Shown: positions 1 to 9,622, numbered from the stretch's first letter. The stretch: 64,000 bases of DNA from Streptomyces katrae (GCF_002028425.1 NZ_CP020042.1:2480001-2544000), one strand, 5' to 3'. Notes: generated by a model not told the origin, from the letters alone. Made by a program: numbers and translations.

Positions 1-241
1 GACCGCCCACGCCACCGGCACCGACCCGAAGGCCTTCGGCGGCGTCGACCTGGTGGCGGCGCTGAACGCGACCGGCCCGGCCCCGCAGCAGCCGGACGCG
101 CAGGCGCAGAAGGTGGAGAACAAGGCCGACAAGACCGGCTCGGGCGGCCAGAACCTGTGGTGGATCATCGGCGCGGGCGCCGCGGCCGGCATGGGCATCG
201 GCATCCTGCTGAGCGGCCGCCGCAAGAAGAACGAGCTGTGA
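1..241 (+). CDS. Prenyltransferase-repeat-like surface protein, C-terminal end (partial)
   Basis: The frame enters from the left edge (first whole codon at base 2), so only the last 79 residues are visible. They read as the end of an alpha-toroid repeat (a GVDLVAALNA segment), then a Pro/Gln/Lys-rich spacer, one hydrophobic helix (WWIIGAGAAAGMGIGILL) and a positive tail (GRRKK). That is a C-terminally membrane-anchored extracytoplasmic protein. The stop overlaps the GTG of the next gene by four bases, so it belongs to the ECF transporter operon. In streptomycetes this slot is usually a prenyltransferase/squalene-oxidase-repeat protein. I infer that family from context because the diagnostic part lies outside the window. 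Confidence 0.6.
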   Translation, partial: TAHATGTDPKAFGGVDLVAALNATGPAPQQPDAQAQKVENKADKTGSGGQNLWWIIGAGAAAGMGIGILLSGRRKKNEL

Positions 242-960
242 GCCGCCTCCGTTCGCGGGGCCTGGCCGGTACGCGCGGCCTGGCTGGTACGCGCGGCCTT
301 GTCGGCCTGCTGGCCGCCCTGGGACTGCTGCTGACCCTGTTCGCGGCCTCCCCGGCCCTGGCGGCGAGCTACCGCTACTGGTCGTTCTGGCAGGGCTCGG
401 GCGGGAACTGGGGTTACGCGACCGAGGGCCCGTCCACGGCCCGGCCCGCGGACGGCACCACGCTCGGCTTCCGCTTCTCGGTGAGCAAGGACGCCGGCGC
501 CGAGGCGGCCAAGCCGCGCGCCGGAGCCGACTTCGAGGCCGTCTGCGGCGGCACCGGCGCGGTGGAGGGCAAGAAGCGGGTGGCGCTGGTCATCGACTTC
601 GGCGTGCCCGCGGACGCCCCCGCCGGGGAGGCCCCGCCGCAGGAGGCCCCGCGCACGGCCTGCGCCCAGGTGGCCCCGGACGCCACGGCGGCCGAGGCGC
701 TGGCCGCGGTGGCGAAGCCGCTGCGCTACAACGGCGCGGCGCTGCTGTGCGCGGTCTCCGGCTATCCGAAGTCGGGCTGCGGCGAGCCCATCGCCGACCC
801 GGAGCCCAAGGCGTCCGGGTCCGCGTCCGCCCCGGCCCCGGCCGCCGCGCCCTCCTCGGGCGGGGGCTCCGGCCCCTCGGCGGGCCTGGTCGCGGGCGTG
901 GCGGCGGTCGCCGCCCTGGGCGCGGCGGCCGTCTGGCAGTCCCGCCGCCGCAGGCGATGA
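238..960 (+). CDS. SCO2322-family secreted membrane-anchored protein
   Basis: 240 residues. A signal peptide (hydrophobic stretch about residues 20-40, ending SPALAAS) leads into a conserved-looking exported domain beginning YRYWSFWQ, with three cysteines (about 100, 139 and 177). An Ala/Pro/Ser-rich stalk, one transmembrane helix and an Arg-rich tail (SRRRRR) close it. The GTG start overlaps the previous stop (GTGA) and the stop overlaps the next ATG (ATGA). The N-terminus carries a short duplicated run (RGLAGT twice). The family is known only as a companion of actinobacterial ECF transporters. I infer an extracytoplasmic accessory or substrate-capture role. Confidence 0.8.
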   Translation: MSRLRSRGLAGTRGLAGTRGLVGLLAALGLLLTLFAASPALAASYRYWSFWQGSGGNWGYATEGPSTARPADGTTLGFRFSVSKDAGAEAAKPRAGADFEAVCGGTGAVEGKKRVALVIDFGVPADAPAGEAPPQEAPRTACAQVAPDATAAEALAAVAKPLRYNGAALLCAVSGYPKSGCGEPIADPEPKASGSASAPAPAAAPSSGGGSGPSAGLVAGVAAVAALGAAAVWQSRRRRR

Positions 961-2258
961 CCCCCGTCCCGCCGAACCCACCGCACGGCACGGCCCCGGC
1001 GGGCCCACCGGGCGACGGCACGTCGCCGCAGGCCGGGCGCACCGCCCACGGTCCGGCGGCCGAAGACGCGACCCCGGCCGGGCCCGGCTCCGCAGGGGCC
1101 GGTCGGGGGTCGCGCGGGACCTCGTACGAGAAGGGACGGCCCTGGCGGGCTCCCGAGGCACGGCGCGGCAACGCCCTGCACGCGGGGGCCTGGTGGCTGT
1201 GGGCCCTGGGGCTCGCGACCGCCGCCTCCCGGACCACCAATCCGCTGCTGCTCGGGCTGATCATCGGCGTCGCCGGGTACGTGGTCGCCGCCCGCCGCAC
1301 CGAGGCCCCGTGGGCGCGCTCCTACGGGGCCTTCGTCAGGCTCGGCCTGTTCGTCATCGGGCTGCGGCTGCTGTTCTCCGCCCTGCTGGGCTCCCCGGTC
1401 CCCGGCGCGCACACCCTGTTGACCCTGCCGGAGCTCCCGCTGCCGGCATGGGCGCAGGGCATCCGGTTCGGCGGCCGGGTCACCGCCGAGCAGCTGGTCT
1501 TCGCCTTGTACGACGGGGCGAAGCTGGCGACCCTGCTGATCTGCGTCGGCGCGGCGAACGCCCTGGCCAGTCCGGCGCGGCTGCTGAAGTCGCTGCCGGC
1601 CGCGCTGTACGAGGCGGGCGTGGCCGTGATCGTGGCCATGACCTTCGCGCCGAACATGGTCGCGGACGTGGCCCGGCTGCGGACGGCCCGCCGGCTGCGC
1701 GGCCGTCCCACGGGCGGGGTGCGGGCCGTCCTGCAGATCGGGCTGCCGGTACTGGAGGGCGCGCTGGAGCGCTCGGTGGCCGTCGCCGCCTCGATGGACG
1801 CACGCGGCTACGGGCGCACGGCACAGGTCCCGCCCGCGGTGCGGCACACCACCAACGCCCTCGTGCTGGGCGGCCTGCTCGGCCTGTGCGCGGGCACGTA
1901 CGCCCTCCTCGCGGCGGAGGGCGCCGGCTACGGGCTGCCCCTGCTCGGCCTCGGCCTGGTCCTGGCCCTGGCGGGGCTGCGGCTGGGCGGGCGGCGCAGC
2001 ATCCGCACCCGTTACCGGCCCGACCGGTGGGGGGCGCGGGCCTGGCTCGTCGCCGGGTCGGGGGCGGCGGTGGCGGCCCTCCTCGTCCACGCGGGATCGG
2101 TGGACCCCGAGGGGCTGCGGCCGGGCGTGGTCCCGCTGGTGGCCCCGGGGCTGCCGCTGTGGCCGGCGGCGGCGGTCCTGCTCGGCCTGCTCCCGGCGTT
2201 CGTGGCCCCCGTCCCCGCCCCGTCCCCCTCCCCTTCGTCCGAGGAGCCGTCCCGTTGA
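957..2258 (+). CDS. ECF transporter transmembrane T component (CbiQ/EcfT-like)
   Basis: 433 residues. About 75 N-terminal residues are Pro/Gly-rich and poorly conserved in look. A multi-spanning membrane domain follows, including the typical EcfT coupling region with an Ala-Arg-Gly-like signature (SMDARGYGR, about residue 280) that contacts the ATPases. Three or four more hydrophobic helices make up the C-terminal third. In ECF transporters this subunit links the substrate-binding S component to the ATPases. It overlaps both neighbours by four bases, so all parts of the transporter are made from one coupled message. The substrate cannot be told from this subunit. Confidence 0.85.
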   Translation: MTPVPPNPPHGTAPAGPPGDGTSPQAGRTAHGPAAEDATPAGPGSAGAGRGSRGTSYEKGRPWRAPEARRGNALHAGAWWLWALGLATAASRTTNPLLLGLIIGVAGYVVAARRTEAPWARSYGAFVRLGLFVIGLRLLFSALLGSPVPGAHTLLTLPELPLPAWAQGIRFGGRVTAEQLVFALYDGAKLATLLICVGAANALASPARLLKSLPAALYEAGVAVIVAMTFAPNMVADVARLRTARRLRGRPTGGVRAVLQIGLPVLEGALERSVAVAASMDARGYGRTAQVPPAVRHTTNALVLGGLLGLCAGTYALLAAEGAGYGLPLLGLGLVLALAGLRLGGRRSIRTRYRPDRWGARAWLVAGSGAAVAALLVHAGSVDPEGLRPGVVPLVAPGLPLWPAAAVLLGLLPAFVAPVPAPSPSPSSEEPSR

Positions 2259-4285
2259 TCCGCTTCGACCAGGTCTCGGTGACGTACGAGGGCGCCGCGC
2301 AGTCCTCGCTCCGCGATGCGGACTTCACCCTTCCGGAAGGGGAGCTGACCCTGCTCGTCGGCCCGTCGGGGGTCGGCAAGTCGACCCTGCTGGGGGCCGT
2401 GTCCGGGCTGGTCCCGCACTTCACCGGGGGCACGCTGCGGGGGCGGGTGACGGTCGCGGGGCGGGACACGCGCACGCATCCGCCGCGCGAGCTCGCGGAC
2501 GTGGTGGGCACGGTGGGGCAGGATCCGCGGGCCCACTTCGTGACGGACGTGGTGGAGGACGAGCTGGCCTACGGCATGGAGTCGCTGGGCCTGCCGCCCG
2601 CGGTGATGCGCCGCCGGGTGGAGGAGACCCTCGACCTGCTGGGCCTGAACGAACTCCGCGACCGCCCCATCGCGACCCTCTCGGGCGGGCAGCAGCAGCG
2701 GGTGGCGATCGGCTCGGTCCTGACGACGCACCCGAAGGTCCTCGTCCTGGACGAGCCGACCTCCGCCCTGGACCCGGCGGCGGCGGAGGAGGTCCTGGCC
2801 GTGCTGCAACGCCTGGTCCACGACCTCGGCACGACCGTCCTGATGGCGGAACACCGCCTGGAACGGGTCGTCCAGTACGCCGACCGCGTCCTCCTCCTCC
2901 CGTCCCCGGGCGCGGCCCCGGTCCTGGGCACCCCGTCCGAGATCATGGCCGTCTCCCCGGTCCACCCCCCGGTGGTCTCCCTGGGCCGCCTGGCGGGCTG
3001 GACCCCGCTCCCCCTGTCCGTCCGCGACGCCCGCCGCGCATCGGCTCCGCTCCGCGCCCGGCTGTCCGCGCAGACCCCGACGATCGCAGCCCCGCCGACG
3101 TTCGAGGCACGGCCCCCCGAAGCCGCACCCCTGCCGACCCCAGCCCCGCCGACACCCGGGGCACAGACCCCCGGGGCAACGTCCCTGCCCTCTCCAGCCC
3201 CACCGGCACCCGGGGCAGCGTCCCCGGCTCACCCCGCGGAGCCCCAGGCCCAGGCCCCCGACGCGGCACCCCCGGCCCACCCGGCCCCGTCGGCGCTTGA
3301 GGTGCGGGACTCCGGTGTGGCGCCCCGGGGAACGGTGGCAGGGAGGGGAGGGGGGCGGCTCCGCGCAGCGGCACTCCCGGCATCCGCCCCCGAACCCGCC
3401 CCCCGCCGCCTGCTGGCCCGCCTCGCGCGCCGCAGGCCGACGCCGGCAACCCCCGCCACCCCCGCCGGCGGCCTCGGCGCCCCCGCGGCCACCGCCACCC
3501 ACCTCCACATCCGCCGAGCCCGCGCAGAGGTCCTGCACGACATCACCCTCACCGTCGCCCCCGGCGAGACCATCGCCCTCATGGGCCGCAACGGCGCCGG
3601 CAAGTCCACCCTCCTCGCCGCCCTCACCGGCACCCTCGCCCCCACCACCGGCCGGGTGACGGTCGGCGGCCGCATCCCCCACCGGACCCCGCCCCCGGAG
3701 ATGGTCCGCCAGGTCGGCCTGGTCCCGCAGGAGCCCCGCGACCTCCTCTACGCCGACACCGTCGCCGCCGAGTGCGCCGCGGCCGACGCCGACGCCGCAG
3801 CCGTGCCCGGGACCTGCCGGGCCCTGGTCAGCGCCCTGCTGCCCGACGTACCGGACGGCACCCACCCCCGGGACCTGTCCGAGGGCCAGCGCCTCACGCT
3901 CGCCCTCGCCCTGGTCCTCACCGCCCGGCCCGCCCTGCTCCTCCTCGACGAGCCCACCCGCGGCCTGGACTACGCCGCCAAGGCCCGCCTCGTCGAGACC
4001 CTGCGCGCCCTCGCCTCCGACGGCCACGCCATCGTCCTCGCCACCCACGACGTGGAGCTCGCCGCCGAGCTGGCCCACCGCGTCGTCATCCTGGCGGGCG
4101 GTGAGATCGTCGCCGACGGGCCGACCGCCGAGGTCGTGGTGTCCTCGCCCGCCTTCGCCCCGCAGGTGGCGAAGGTCCTGGCCCCGGGCCACTGGCTCAC
4201 GGTCTCCCAGGTGGCCGCCGCCCTGAAGGCCCCCCAGGCCACGGGCGCCGCGCAGGCCACAGGGGCCACGGAGGTGACCCCATGA
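2255..4285 (+). CDS. ECF transporter ATPase, two fused ABC domains (EcfA-EcfA')
   Basis: 676 residues with two complete nucleotide-binding domains. Domain 1 has Walker A GPSGVGKST (36-44), signature LSGGQQQR (142-149) and Walker B VLVLDEPT (162-169). Domain 2 has Walker A GRNGAGKST (about 443), a degenerate signature LSEGQ (about 541) and Walker B LLLLDEPT (about 560). The domains are joined by a linker of roughly 170 residues, very rich in Pro and Ala. Part of that linker is encoded by what looks like a dispersed Streptomyces repeat (see 3284-3372). The start is TTG at 2255, overlapping the previous stop as TTGA; it is the only start that fits domain 1. It powers the ECF transporter by ATP hydrolysis on the cytoplasmic face. 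Confidence 0.9.
   Translation: MIRFDQVSVTYEGAAQSSLRDADFTLPEGELTLLVGPSGVGKSTLLGAVSGLVPHFTGGTLRGRVTVAGRDTRTHPPRELADVVGTVGQDPRAHFVTDVVEDELAYGMESLGLPPAVMRRRVEETLDLLGLNELRDRPIATLSGGQQQRVAIGSVLTTHPKVLVLDEPTSALDPAAAEEVLAVLQRLVHDLGTTVLMAEHRLERVVQYADRVLLLPSPGAAPVLGTPSEIMAVSPVHPPVVSLGRLAGWTPLPLSVRDARRASAPLRARLSAQTPTIAAPPTFEARPPEAAPLPTPAPPTPGAQTPGATSLPSPAPPAPGAASPAHPAEPQAQAPDAAPPAHPAPSALEVRDSGVAPRGTVAGRGGGRLRAAALPASAPEPAPRRLLARLARRRPTPATPATPAGGLGAPAATATHLHIRRARAEVLHDITLTVAPGETIALMGRNGAGKSTLLAALTGTLAPTTGRVTVGGRIPHRTPPPEMVRQVGLVPQEPRDLLYADTVAAECAAADADAAAVPGTCRALVSALLPDVPDGTHPRDLSEGQRLTLALALVLTARPALLLLDEPTRGLDYAAKARLVETLRALASDGHAIVLATHDVELAAELAHRVVILAGGEIVADGPTAEVVVSSPAFAPQVAKVLAPGHWLTVSQVAAALKAPQATGAAQATGATEVTP
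3284..3372 (+). repeat. Dispersed Streptomyces intergenic-type repeat embedded in the ATPase linker
   Basis: The stretch contains the phrases cggcgcttgaggtgcggg and ccccggggaacggtgg followed by a G-rich tail. I recognise these from memory as a repeat common in Streptomyces intergenic regions. Here it lies inside the coding frame and is translated as part of the inter-domain linker, around residues 343-372. Composition and predicted peptide (low Pro, high Gly/Arg/Val) differ from the Pro/Ala-rich sequence on both sides. Confidence 0.5.
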
Positions 4286-5172
4286 GCCCCCGTCCCGTCC
4301 GCATCGGCCCCCGCGCCGCCGCGGCCCTGGTCCTCGTCACCCTCATCGGCATCGCCGCCTTCGGCTGGCCCCTGCTCGCGGACGCCCAGTCCGGTCTGGC
4401 CCACTCCCAGGACGCCCCCTGGCTGTTCGCGGCGCTGCTCCCCCTCCTGGTGGCCGTCGTCATCGCGACCATCGCCGACCAGGGGATGGACGCCAAGGCG
4501 GTGGCGATGCTCGGGGTGCTCGCCGCCGTCGGGGCGGCGCTGCGCCCGCTGGGCGCGGGTACGGCCGGTCTGGAGCCCATGTTCTTCCTGATGGTGCTCA
4601 GCGGCCGCGTCCTCGGCCCCGGCTTCGGCTTCGTCCTCGGCGGCGTCACGATGTTCGCGTCCGCCCTGCTCACGGGCGGGGTCGGACCGTGGATGCCGTT
4701 CCAGATGCTGGCCCTGGGCTGGTTCTCGCTGGGCGCCGGGCTGCTGCCCGGGGCGAAGGAGGTCCCCCCTGGTCGAGCGAAGCCGAGGGCCTGGGGGGCG
4801 ATCCGGGGGCGGGCCGAGCTGGCGATGCTCGCGGCGTACGGGTTCCTGGGCTCGTTCGCGTACGGGACGGTCATGAACCTCCAGGGCTGGGTCCTGCTCC
4901 AGGGCATGGGCCAGGGCGTCTCCTTCCATCCGGGTGACCCCGTGCCGGCGAACCTCGCCCGCTTCCTCGCGTACTGCCTGGCCACCTCGCTGGGCTGGGA
5001 CCTGGGGCGGGCCGCCCTGACCGTCGTCCTGACCCTCACCCTCGGGGGCACGGTGCTGAGGGCGCTGCGACGGGCGACTCGGAAAGCTGCGTTCGACGCG
5101 CCCGTTTCCTTCGATTCACCGGCCGGAAGTGGCCCGGGCCACGCACCCGACAGGGTACGAGCAGACACATAA
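4282..5172 (+). CDS. ECF transporter S component (substrate-binding membrane subunit)
   Basis: 296 residues with about six hydrophobic helices, the size and topology of ECF S components. Conserved-looking glycine-rich segments occur around residues 105-130 (LSGRVLGPGFGFVLGG), followed by a helix with TGGVGPWMPFQM. It is the last gene of the operon and starts in an ATGA overlap with the ATPase. A 39-bp element is inserted in frame (4761-4799). The C-terminal 40 residues are hydrophilic. The partner surface protein is of the alpha-toroid type shared with cobalamin carriers such as intrinsic factor, so uptake of a corrinoid is one hypothesis. The sequence does not settle the substrate. Confidence 0.85.
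   Translation: MSPRPVRIGPRAAAALVLVTLIGIAAFGWPLLADAQSGLAHSQDAPWLFAALLPLLVAVVIATIADQGMDAKAVAMLGVLAAVGAALRPLGAGTAGLEPMFFLMVLSGRVLGPGFGFVLGGVTMFASALLTGGVGPWMPFQMLALGWFSLGAGLLPGAKEVPPGRAKPRAWGAIRGRAELAMLAAYGFLGSFAYGTVMNLQGWVLLQGMGQGVSFHPGDPVPANLARFLAYCLATSLGWDLGRAALTVVLTLTLGGTVLRALRRATRKAAFDAPVSFDSPAGSGPGHAPDRVRADT
4761..4799 (+). repeat. Small inverted-repeat element inserted in frame in the S-component gene
   Basis: Thirty-nine bases with C-run and G-run ends (ggtcccccctgg, ggcctggggggc) flanking the core tcgagcgaagccgag. This is the form of a hairpin element I recognise as frequent between Streptomyces genes. It is exactly 13 codons, so the frame is kept, and it codes for a basic Pro-rich loop in what should be a cytoplasmic connection between two helices. 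Confidence 0.55.
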
Positions 5173-5504
5173 CGTGACATCCGGGCCCCTGGGCGGTGAG
5201 GCGGCCCACAGGACCCACGTCACATCCGGCCCCGCCTAGTAGCCCCCGCCCCGGCCCCCGCCCCGCTCCTCACCAGCGGGAACACCCTCACGGCCGGGCC
5301 GGGACCTTCCGCCCCGCCCCCGAAGGGCGTTAGTAGCAGGGGGGCGTTGCCAGGGCGGCGGGGGCCTGGCTAACTGGTGTTGTCGCCACGGCGGCCGGGG
5401 CGCAGCGCCCCCCGCCCGGTCGAACCCCTCTCCCCCGTGTGAGTGGCTCACGCATGCTCCGGCATGCGCCGCGACCGCCCCTGTTCCCGTCGGAAGGTTC
5501 CTCC
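5173..5504. other. Non-coding gap between ECF operon and lysozyme-like gene
   Basis: No convincing gene. It holds a near-duplicate phrase (acgtgacatccgg at 5172 and acgtcacatccgg at 5216). Just before the next gene are two perfect small dyads: gtgag-tgg-ctcac (5439-5451) and cgcatgc-tccg-gcatgcg (5451-5468). These could be an operator or a leader hairpin for the secreted protein at 5505. I looked for the c-di-AMP (ydaO) riboswitch often found before Streptomyces cell-wall hydrolases and did not see its core. Confidence 0.4.
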
Positions 5505-5909
5505 GTGTCCAACGCCGTCATCCGCCGCATCGCCGCTTCGAAGAAGACCCTCGCCGGTACCGTCCTCGCCCTGGGCGTCGCGGGCTCGATGCTCGCCACC
5601 GTCCCCGCGCAGGCCGCCCCGACGAGCGCCAAGGCGATCGCCCAGCAGATGATCAAGGACCCGGCGCAGTTCGCGGCCTTCGACAAGATCGTCACCCACG
5701 AGAGCGGCTGGGACTACACCGCCACGAACTCCTCCTCCGGCGCCTACGGCCTGGTCCAGGCCCTCCCCGCGTCGAAGATGTCCTCCGCCGGCTCGGACTG
5801 GAAGACCAACCCCGCCACCCAGATCAAGTGGGGCCTGGACTACATGAACGAGCGCTACGGCAGCCCCGTCGGCGCCTGGAACTTCTGGCAGGCCAACCAC
5901 TGGTACTAA
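5505..5909 (+). CDS. Secreted small transglycosylase/lysozyme-like protein
   Basis: 134 residues. A signal peptide with an Ala-rich core ends VPAQAAP (about residues 30-36). The mature part contains IVTHESGWDYTATNSSSGAYGL, reading as the E-S-G-W catalytic Glu motif of SLT/goose-type lysozyme domains, then the GLVQ and Y-G-x-P-x-x-A-W-x-F-W features of short actinobacterial Rpf/SLT-like enzymes. It would cut or bind peptidoglycan outside the cell. The GTG start is chosen for the GGAAGG ribosome site 8 bases upstream and because it gives a clean signal peptide. It is a single gene between its own upstream dyads and a strong terminator. Confidence 0.8.
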   Translation: MSNAVIRRIAASKKTLAGTVLALGVAGSMLATVPAQAAPTSAKAIAQQMIKDPAQFAAFDKIVTHESGWDYTATNSSSGAYGLVQALPASKMSSAGSDWKTNPATQIKWGLDYMNERYGSPVGAWNFWQANHWY

Positions 5910-5923
5910 GCCACCAGGCACAC

Positions 5924-5972
5924 ACGCGAAGAGCCGCTCCCCCGGAAACCCCGGGCGAGCGGCTCTTCGCGT
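5924..5972. terminator. Bidirectional hairpin terminator
   Basis: A 16-bp perfect stem (acgcgaagagccgctc with its complement) encloses a second 5-bp stem. It sits between the convergent lysozyme-like gene and exonuclease gene, 14 bases from each stop. Confidence 0.85.
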
Positions 5973-5985
5973 CGTGCTCATCCCC

Positions 5986-6579
5986 TCACGCCCGGCCGCC
6001 GTCCCAGCGCATCAGGTTCTGGAACAGTTCGGCCTGCTCGATCGCGTCGTCCAGGGCGTTGTGCGTGTGGGGGCGGTCCGACAGCAGGTGACTGGGCATT
6101 GACCGCTTCGTCGCCTCGCCGACCCGCACGTCGGCCTTGGCAGCGTAGAGCGACTTGAGGTCCATGCAGCGCGAATGCCCGAAGGGCGAGCCCCCGTCCG
6201 CGAACCGCATGAAGTACCAGTAGATCCACATCCAGTCGTAGCCGAGCGGGTACGCGACGAACACCGGGGTGGCGCCCAACTCCTCGGCCACGGCTGCGAT
6301 CCAGCCGGCGGCCGCGTTCATGGCCTCGACAGGCTCCCGCCCCTCCCGCGCCAGCCGCTCCCGGTCCAACCCGCCGACGGCCAGGGCCTCCGGGTCGTAG
6401 TCGTCACTGATCGGCTTCAGCTCGGCGTAGAACGTCCGCTCGGCCGGATCGACGCCCCGGAACCCGGCCCCGTCACGAACCCCCGCGACGGCCATCCCGA
6501 AACTCGACATCGAATACGGCCCGGGCACCGGCCCGTCGGCCTCCACGTCGACGGAGACGTAGAACTCTGCTTTCGCCAT
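5986..6579 (-). CDS. 3'-5' exonuclease, DEDD-type (RNase H fold)
   Basis: 197 residues. Exo I motif D-V-E (VSVDVEADG, residues 8-16), an exo II-type region around YDWMWIYWYF, and a C-terminal H-x-A-x-D-D motif (HNALDDAIEQAE) give the acidic residues of DEDDh exonucleases. It probably removes nucleotides from nucleic acid 3' ends using two metal ions. It lacks a polymerase domain and is about the size of stand-alone oligoribonuclease/DnaQ-like proteins. The ATG has a GGAGAAA site 5 bases upstream. It stands alone and converges with the preceding gene. Confidence 0.8.
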   Translation of the reverse strand: MAKAEFYVSVDVEADGPVPGPYSMSSFGMAVAGVRDGAGFRGVDPAERTFYAELKPISDDYDPEALAVGGLDRERLAREGREPVEAMNAAAGWIAAVAEELGATPVFVAYPLGYDWMWIYWYFMRFADGGSPFGHSRCMDLKSLYAAKADVRVGEATKRSMPSHLLSDRPHTHNALDDAIEQAELFQNLMRWDGGRA

Positions 6580-6710
6580 GACGTTTCTCCACACTTCAAG
6601 ATCTACGAGGGTATCTGCGCCGTGACGGTCAGCCCCGCCCGGGCTGCCTGCTCGGCCGGGTGAGCGCCCGGCCGCTGCCGTACGCGACGTAGTGGCAGAG
6701 GGCATACGAG

Positions 6711-6751
6711 GGCCCCGGTGGCCGGCCTCCCCAGGTCCGGCCACCGGGGCC
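6711..6751. terminator. Terminator of the thiolase gene
   Basis: A perfect 15-bp stem (ggccccggtggccgg with its complement) and 11-base loop, 50 bases past the thiolase stop on the minus strand. Confidence 0.8.
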
Positions 6752-6800
6752 TTCGCATCCCATCCCACGGGTTCGGTAGGCGCCCTCGGGCGCGGTGCGC

Positions 6801-8060
<1,260 letters not shown>

Positions 8061-8163
8061 ATCTACCGCAGTCTTATGACCTGGACCCCCGGCACGCAAG
8101 GGTCTTGCACGCCCCCTCCACGGATTCCACACTCAACAGTTGGCGCGGAGGCCCTTGTCACTT

Positions 8164-8179
8164 CTAGAACTCGTTACTA
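8164..8179. promoter_or_regulatory. KstR-like half-conserved site, P450 side
   Basis: ctagaactcgttacta shares the core ctagaacNcgt with the site at 8041-8060. It lies 58 bases before the P450 start. The pairing of one site with each divergent promoter suggests co-control by one TetR regulator that is not encoded nearby. Confidence 0.45.
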
Positions 8180-8236
8180 CCTTCGAGCCAACTTCTGATG
8201 GGCTGTCAGACCTTCGTCAGACCTTGGAGTCGCCCG

Positions 8237-9487
8237 ATGTCCTGTCCCGTGCTGCCCGAAGGCTTCGACGCCACCGACCCCGACCTCCTGCAGGAACGGG
8301 TCCCGCTGCCGGAGTTCGCGCGGCTCCGGCAGACCGCTCCCGTGTGGTGGTGCGCACAGCCGCGCGGGATCACCGGGTTCGACGACGAGGGCTACTGGGC
8401 CGTCACCCGGCACGCGGACGTCAAGTACGTCTCCACGCACCCGGAACTGTTCTCCTCGACCACCAACACGGCGATCATCCGCTTCAACGCGCACGTCCAG
8501 CGCGAACAGATCGAGGCCCAGCGGCTGATCATGCTGAACATGGACCCGCCCGAGCACACCCGCGTACGGCAGATCGTGCAGCGCGGCTTCACCCCGCGCG
8601 CCATCCGCGGCCTCGAACAGGCCCTGCGCGACCGGGCCCGGAAGATCGTCGAGGAGGCGCGGGCGGCGTCGGGCGACGGCAGCTTCGACTTCGTCACGCA
8701 GGTCGCCTGCGAACTCCCGCTCCAGGCCATCGCCGAGCTGATCGGCGTACCGCAGCGGGACCGGTCCAAGATCTTCGACTGGTCCAACAAGATGGTCGCC
8801 TACGACGACCCGGAGTACGCCATCACCGAGGAGGTCGGCGCCAACGCGGCCATGGAGCTCATCGGCTACGCGATGAACCTGGCCGCCGAGCGCAAGCAGT
8901 GCCCGGCCAAGGACATCGTGACGCAGCTGGTGGCGGCGGAGGGCGAGGGCAACCTGCGCTCCGACGAGTTCGGCTTCTTCGTGCTGCTGCTGGCGGTCGC
9001 GGGCAACGAGACCACGCGCAACGCCATCAGCCACGGCATGCACGCCTTCCTCACCCACCCCGAGCAGTGGGAGCTGTACAAGGCGACCCGGCCGTCGACG
9101 GCCGCGGAGGAGATCGTGCGCTGGGCCACGCCCGTGGTCTCCTTCCAGCGCACCGCCACCCAGGACACCGAGCTGGGCGGGCAGAAGATCAAGGCGGGCG
9201 ACCGGGTGGGGATGTTCTACTCCTCCGCCAACCACGACCCCGAGGTCTTCCGGGACCCGGAGGCCTTCGACATCACCCGCGATCCGAACCCGCACCTCGG
9301 CTTCGGCGGTGGGGGCCCGCACTTCTGCCTCGGCAAGTCCCTGGCCGTCATGGAGATCGACCTGATCTTCAACGCCCTCGCCGACACCCTGCCCGACCTG
9401 CGGCTCGCCCCCGAGGGCGGCGAGCCGCGGCGGCTGCGGGCGGCCTGGCTCAACGGCATCAAGGAGCTCCGGGTCAACGCCGGTTGA
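8237..9487 (+). CDS. Cytochrome P450, CYP125-like (steroid side-chain oxidase)
   Basis: 416 residues, normal for soluble bacterial P450s. The I-helix motif AGNETT (255-260) replaces the usual AGxDTT and is the form found in CYP125/CYP142. The K-helix E-x-x-R is in EEIVRW. The heme ligand is Cys364 in FGGGGPHFCLG. It would hydroxylate a substrate with electrons from ferredoxin partners not encoded here. The ATG at 8237 is preferred over one 39 bases earlier because GGAG sits 7 bases before it. Divergence from a thiolase supports a steroid-degradation role. Plain Streptomyces xenobiotic P450 is the alternative. Confidence 0.88.
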   Translation: MSCPVLPEGFDATDPDLLQERVPLPEFARLRQTAPVWWCAQPRGITGFDDEGYWAVTRHADVKYVSTHPELFSSTTNTAIIRFNAHVQREQIEAQRLIMLNMDPPEHTRVRQIVQRGFTPRAIRGLEQALRDRARKIVEEARAASGDGSFDFVTQVACELPLQAIAELIGVPQRDRSKIFDWSNKMVAYDDPEYAITEEVGANAAMELIGYAMNLAAERKQCPAKDIVTQLVAAEGEGNLRSDEFGFFVLLLAVAGNETTRNAISHGMHAFLTHPEQWELYKATRPSTAAEEIVRWATPVVSFQRTATQDTELGGQKIKAGDRVGMFYSSANHDPEVFRDPEAFDITRDPNPHLGFGGGGPHFCLGKSLAVMEIDLIFNALADTLPDLRLAPEGGEPRRLRAAWLNGIKELRVNAG

Positions 9488-9498
9488 CCCGTGACCCA

Positions 9499-9543
9499 GG
9501 ACGGCAGGGGCCGTCACCTCCCACGCCCCGGCCCCTGCCGTCC
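9499..9543 (+). terminator. Terminator after the P450 gene
   Basis: A perfect 14-bp stem (ggacggcaggggcc with its complement) with a 17-base loop starting 11 bases after the stop. Confidence 0.75.
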
Positions 9544-9622
9544 GCTGGAACGGCCCACCGGAGGACCGCCCGGGTGGCGGAACTCCGGAAGCGGGCCGAT
9601 CCTTGCAGGACGCGGCGATCCA

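Noticed and set aside
762..2090. 442-codon minus-strand frame opposite the ECF T component
   Set aside because: Arg/Gln/Pro/Gly-rich shadow of a real membrane-protein gene; high GC keeps stop codons rare on both strands.
5173..5504. Possible c-di-AMP (ydaO) riboswitch before the secreted lysozyme-like gene
   Set aside because: Such switches often precede streptomycete wall hydrolases, but I could not find the conserved core sequence here.
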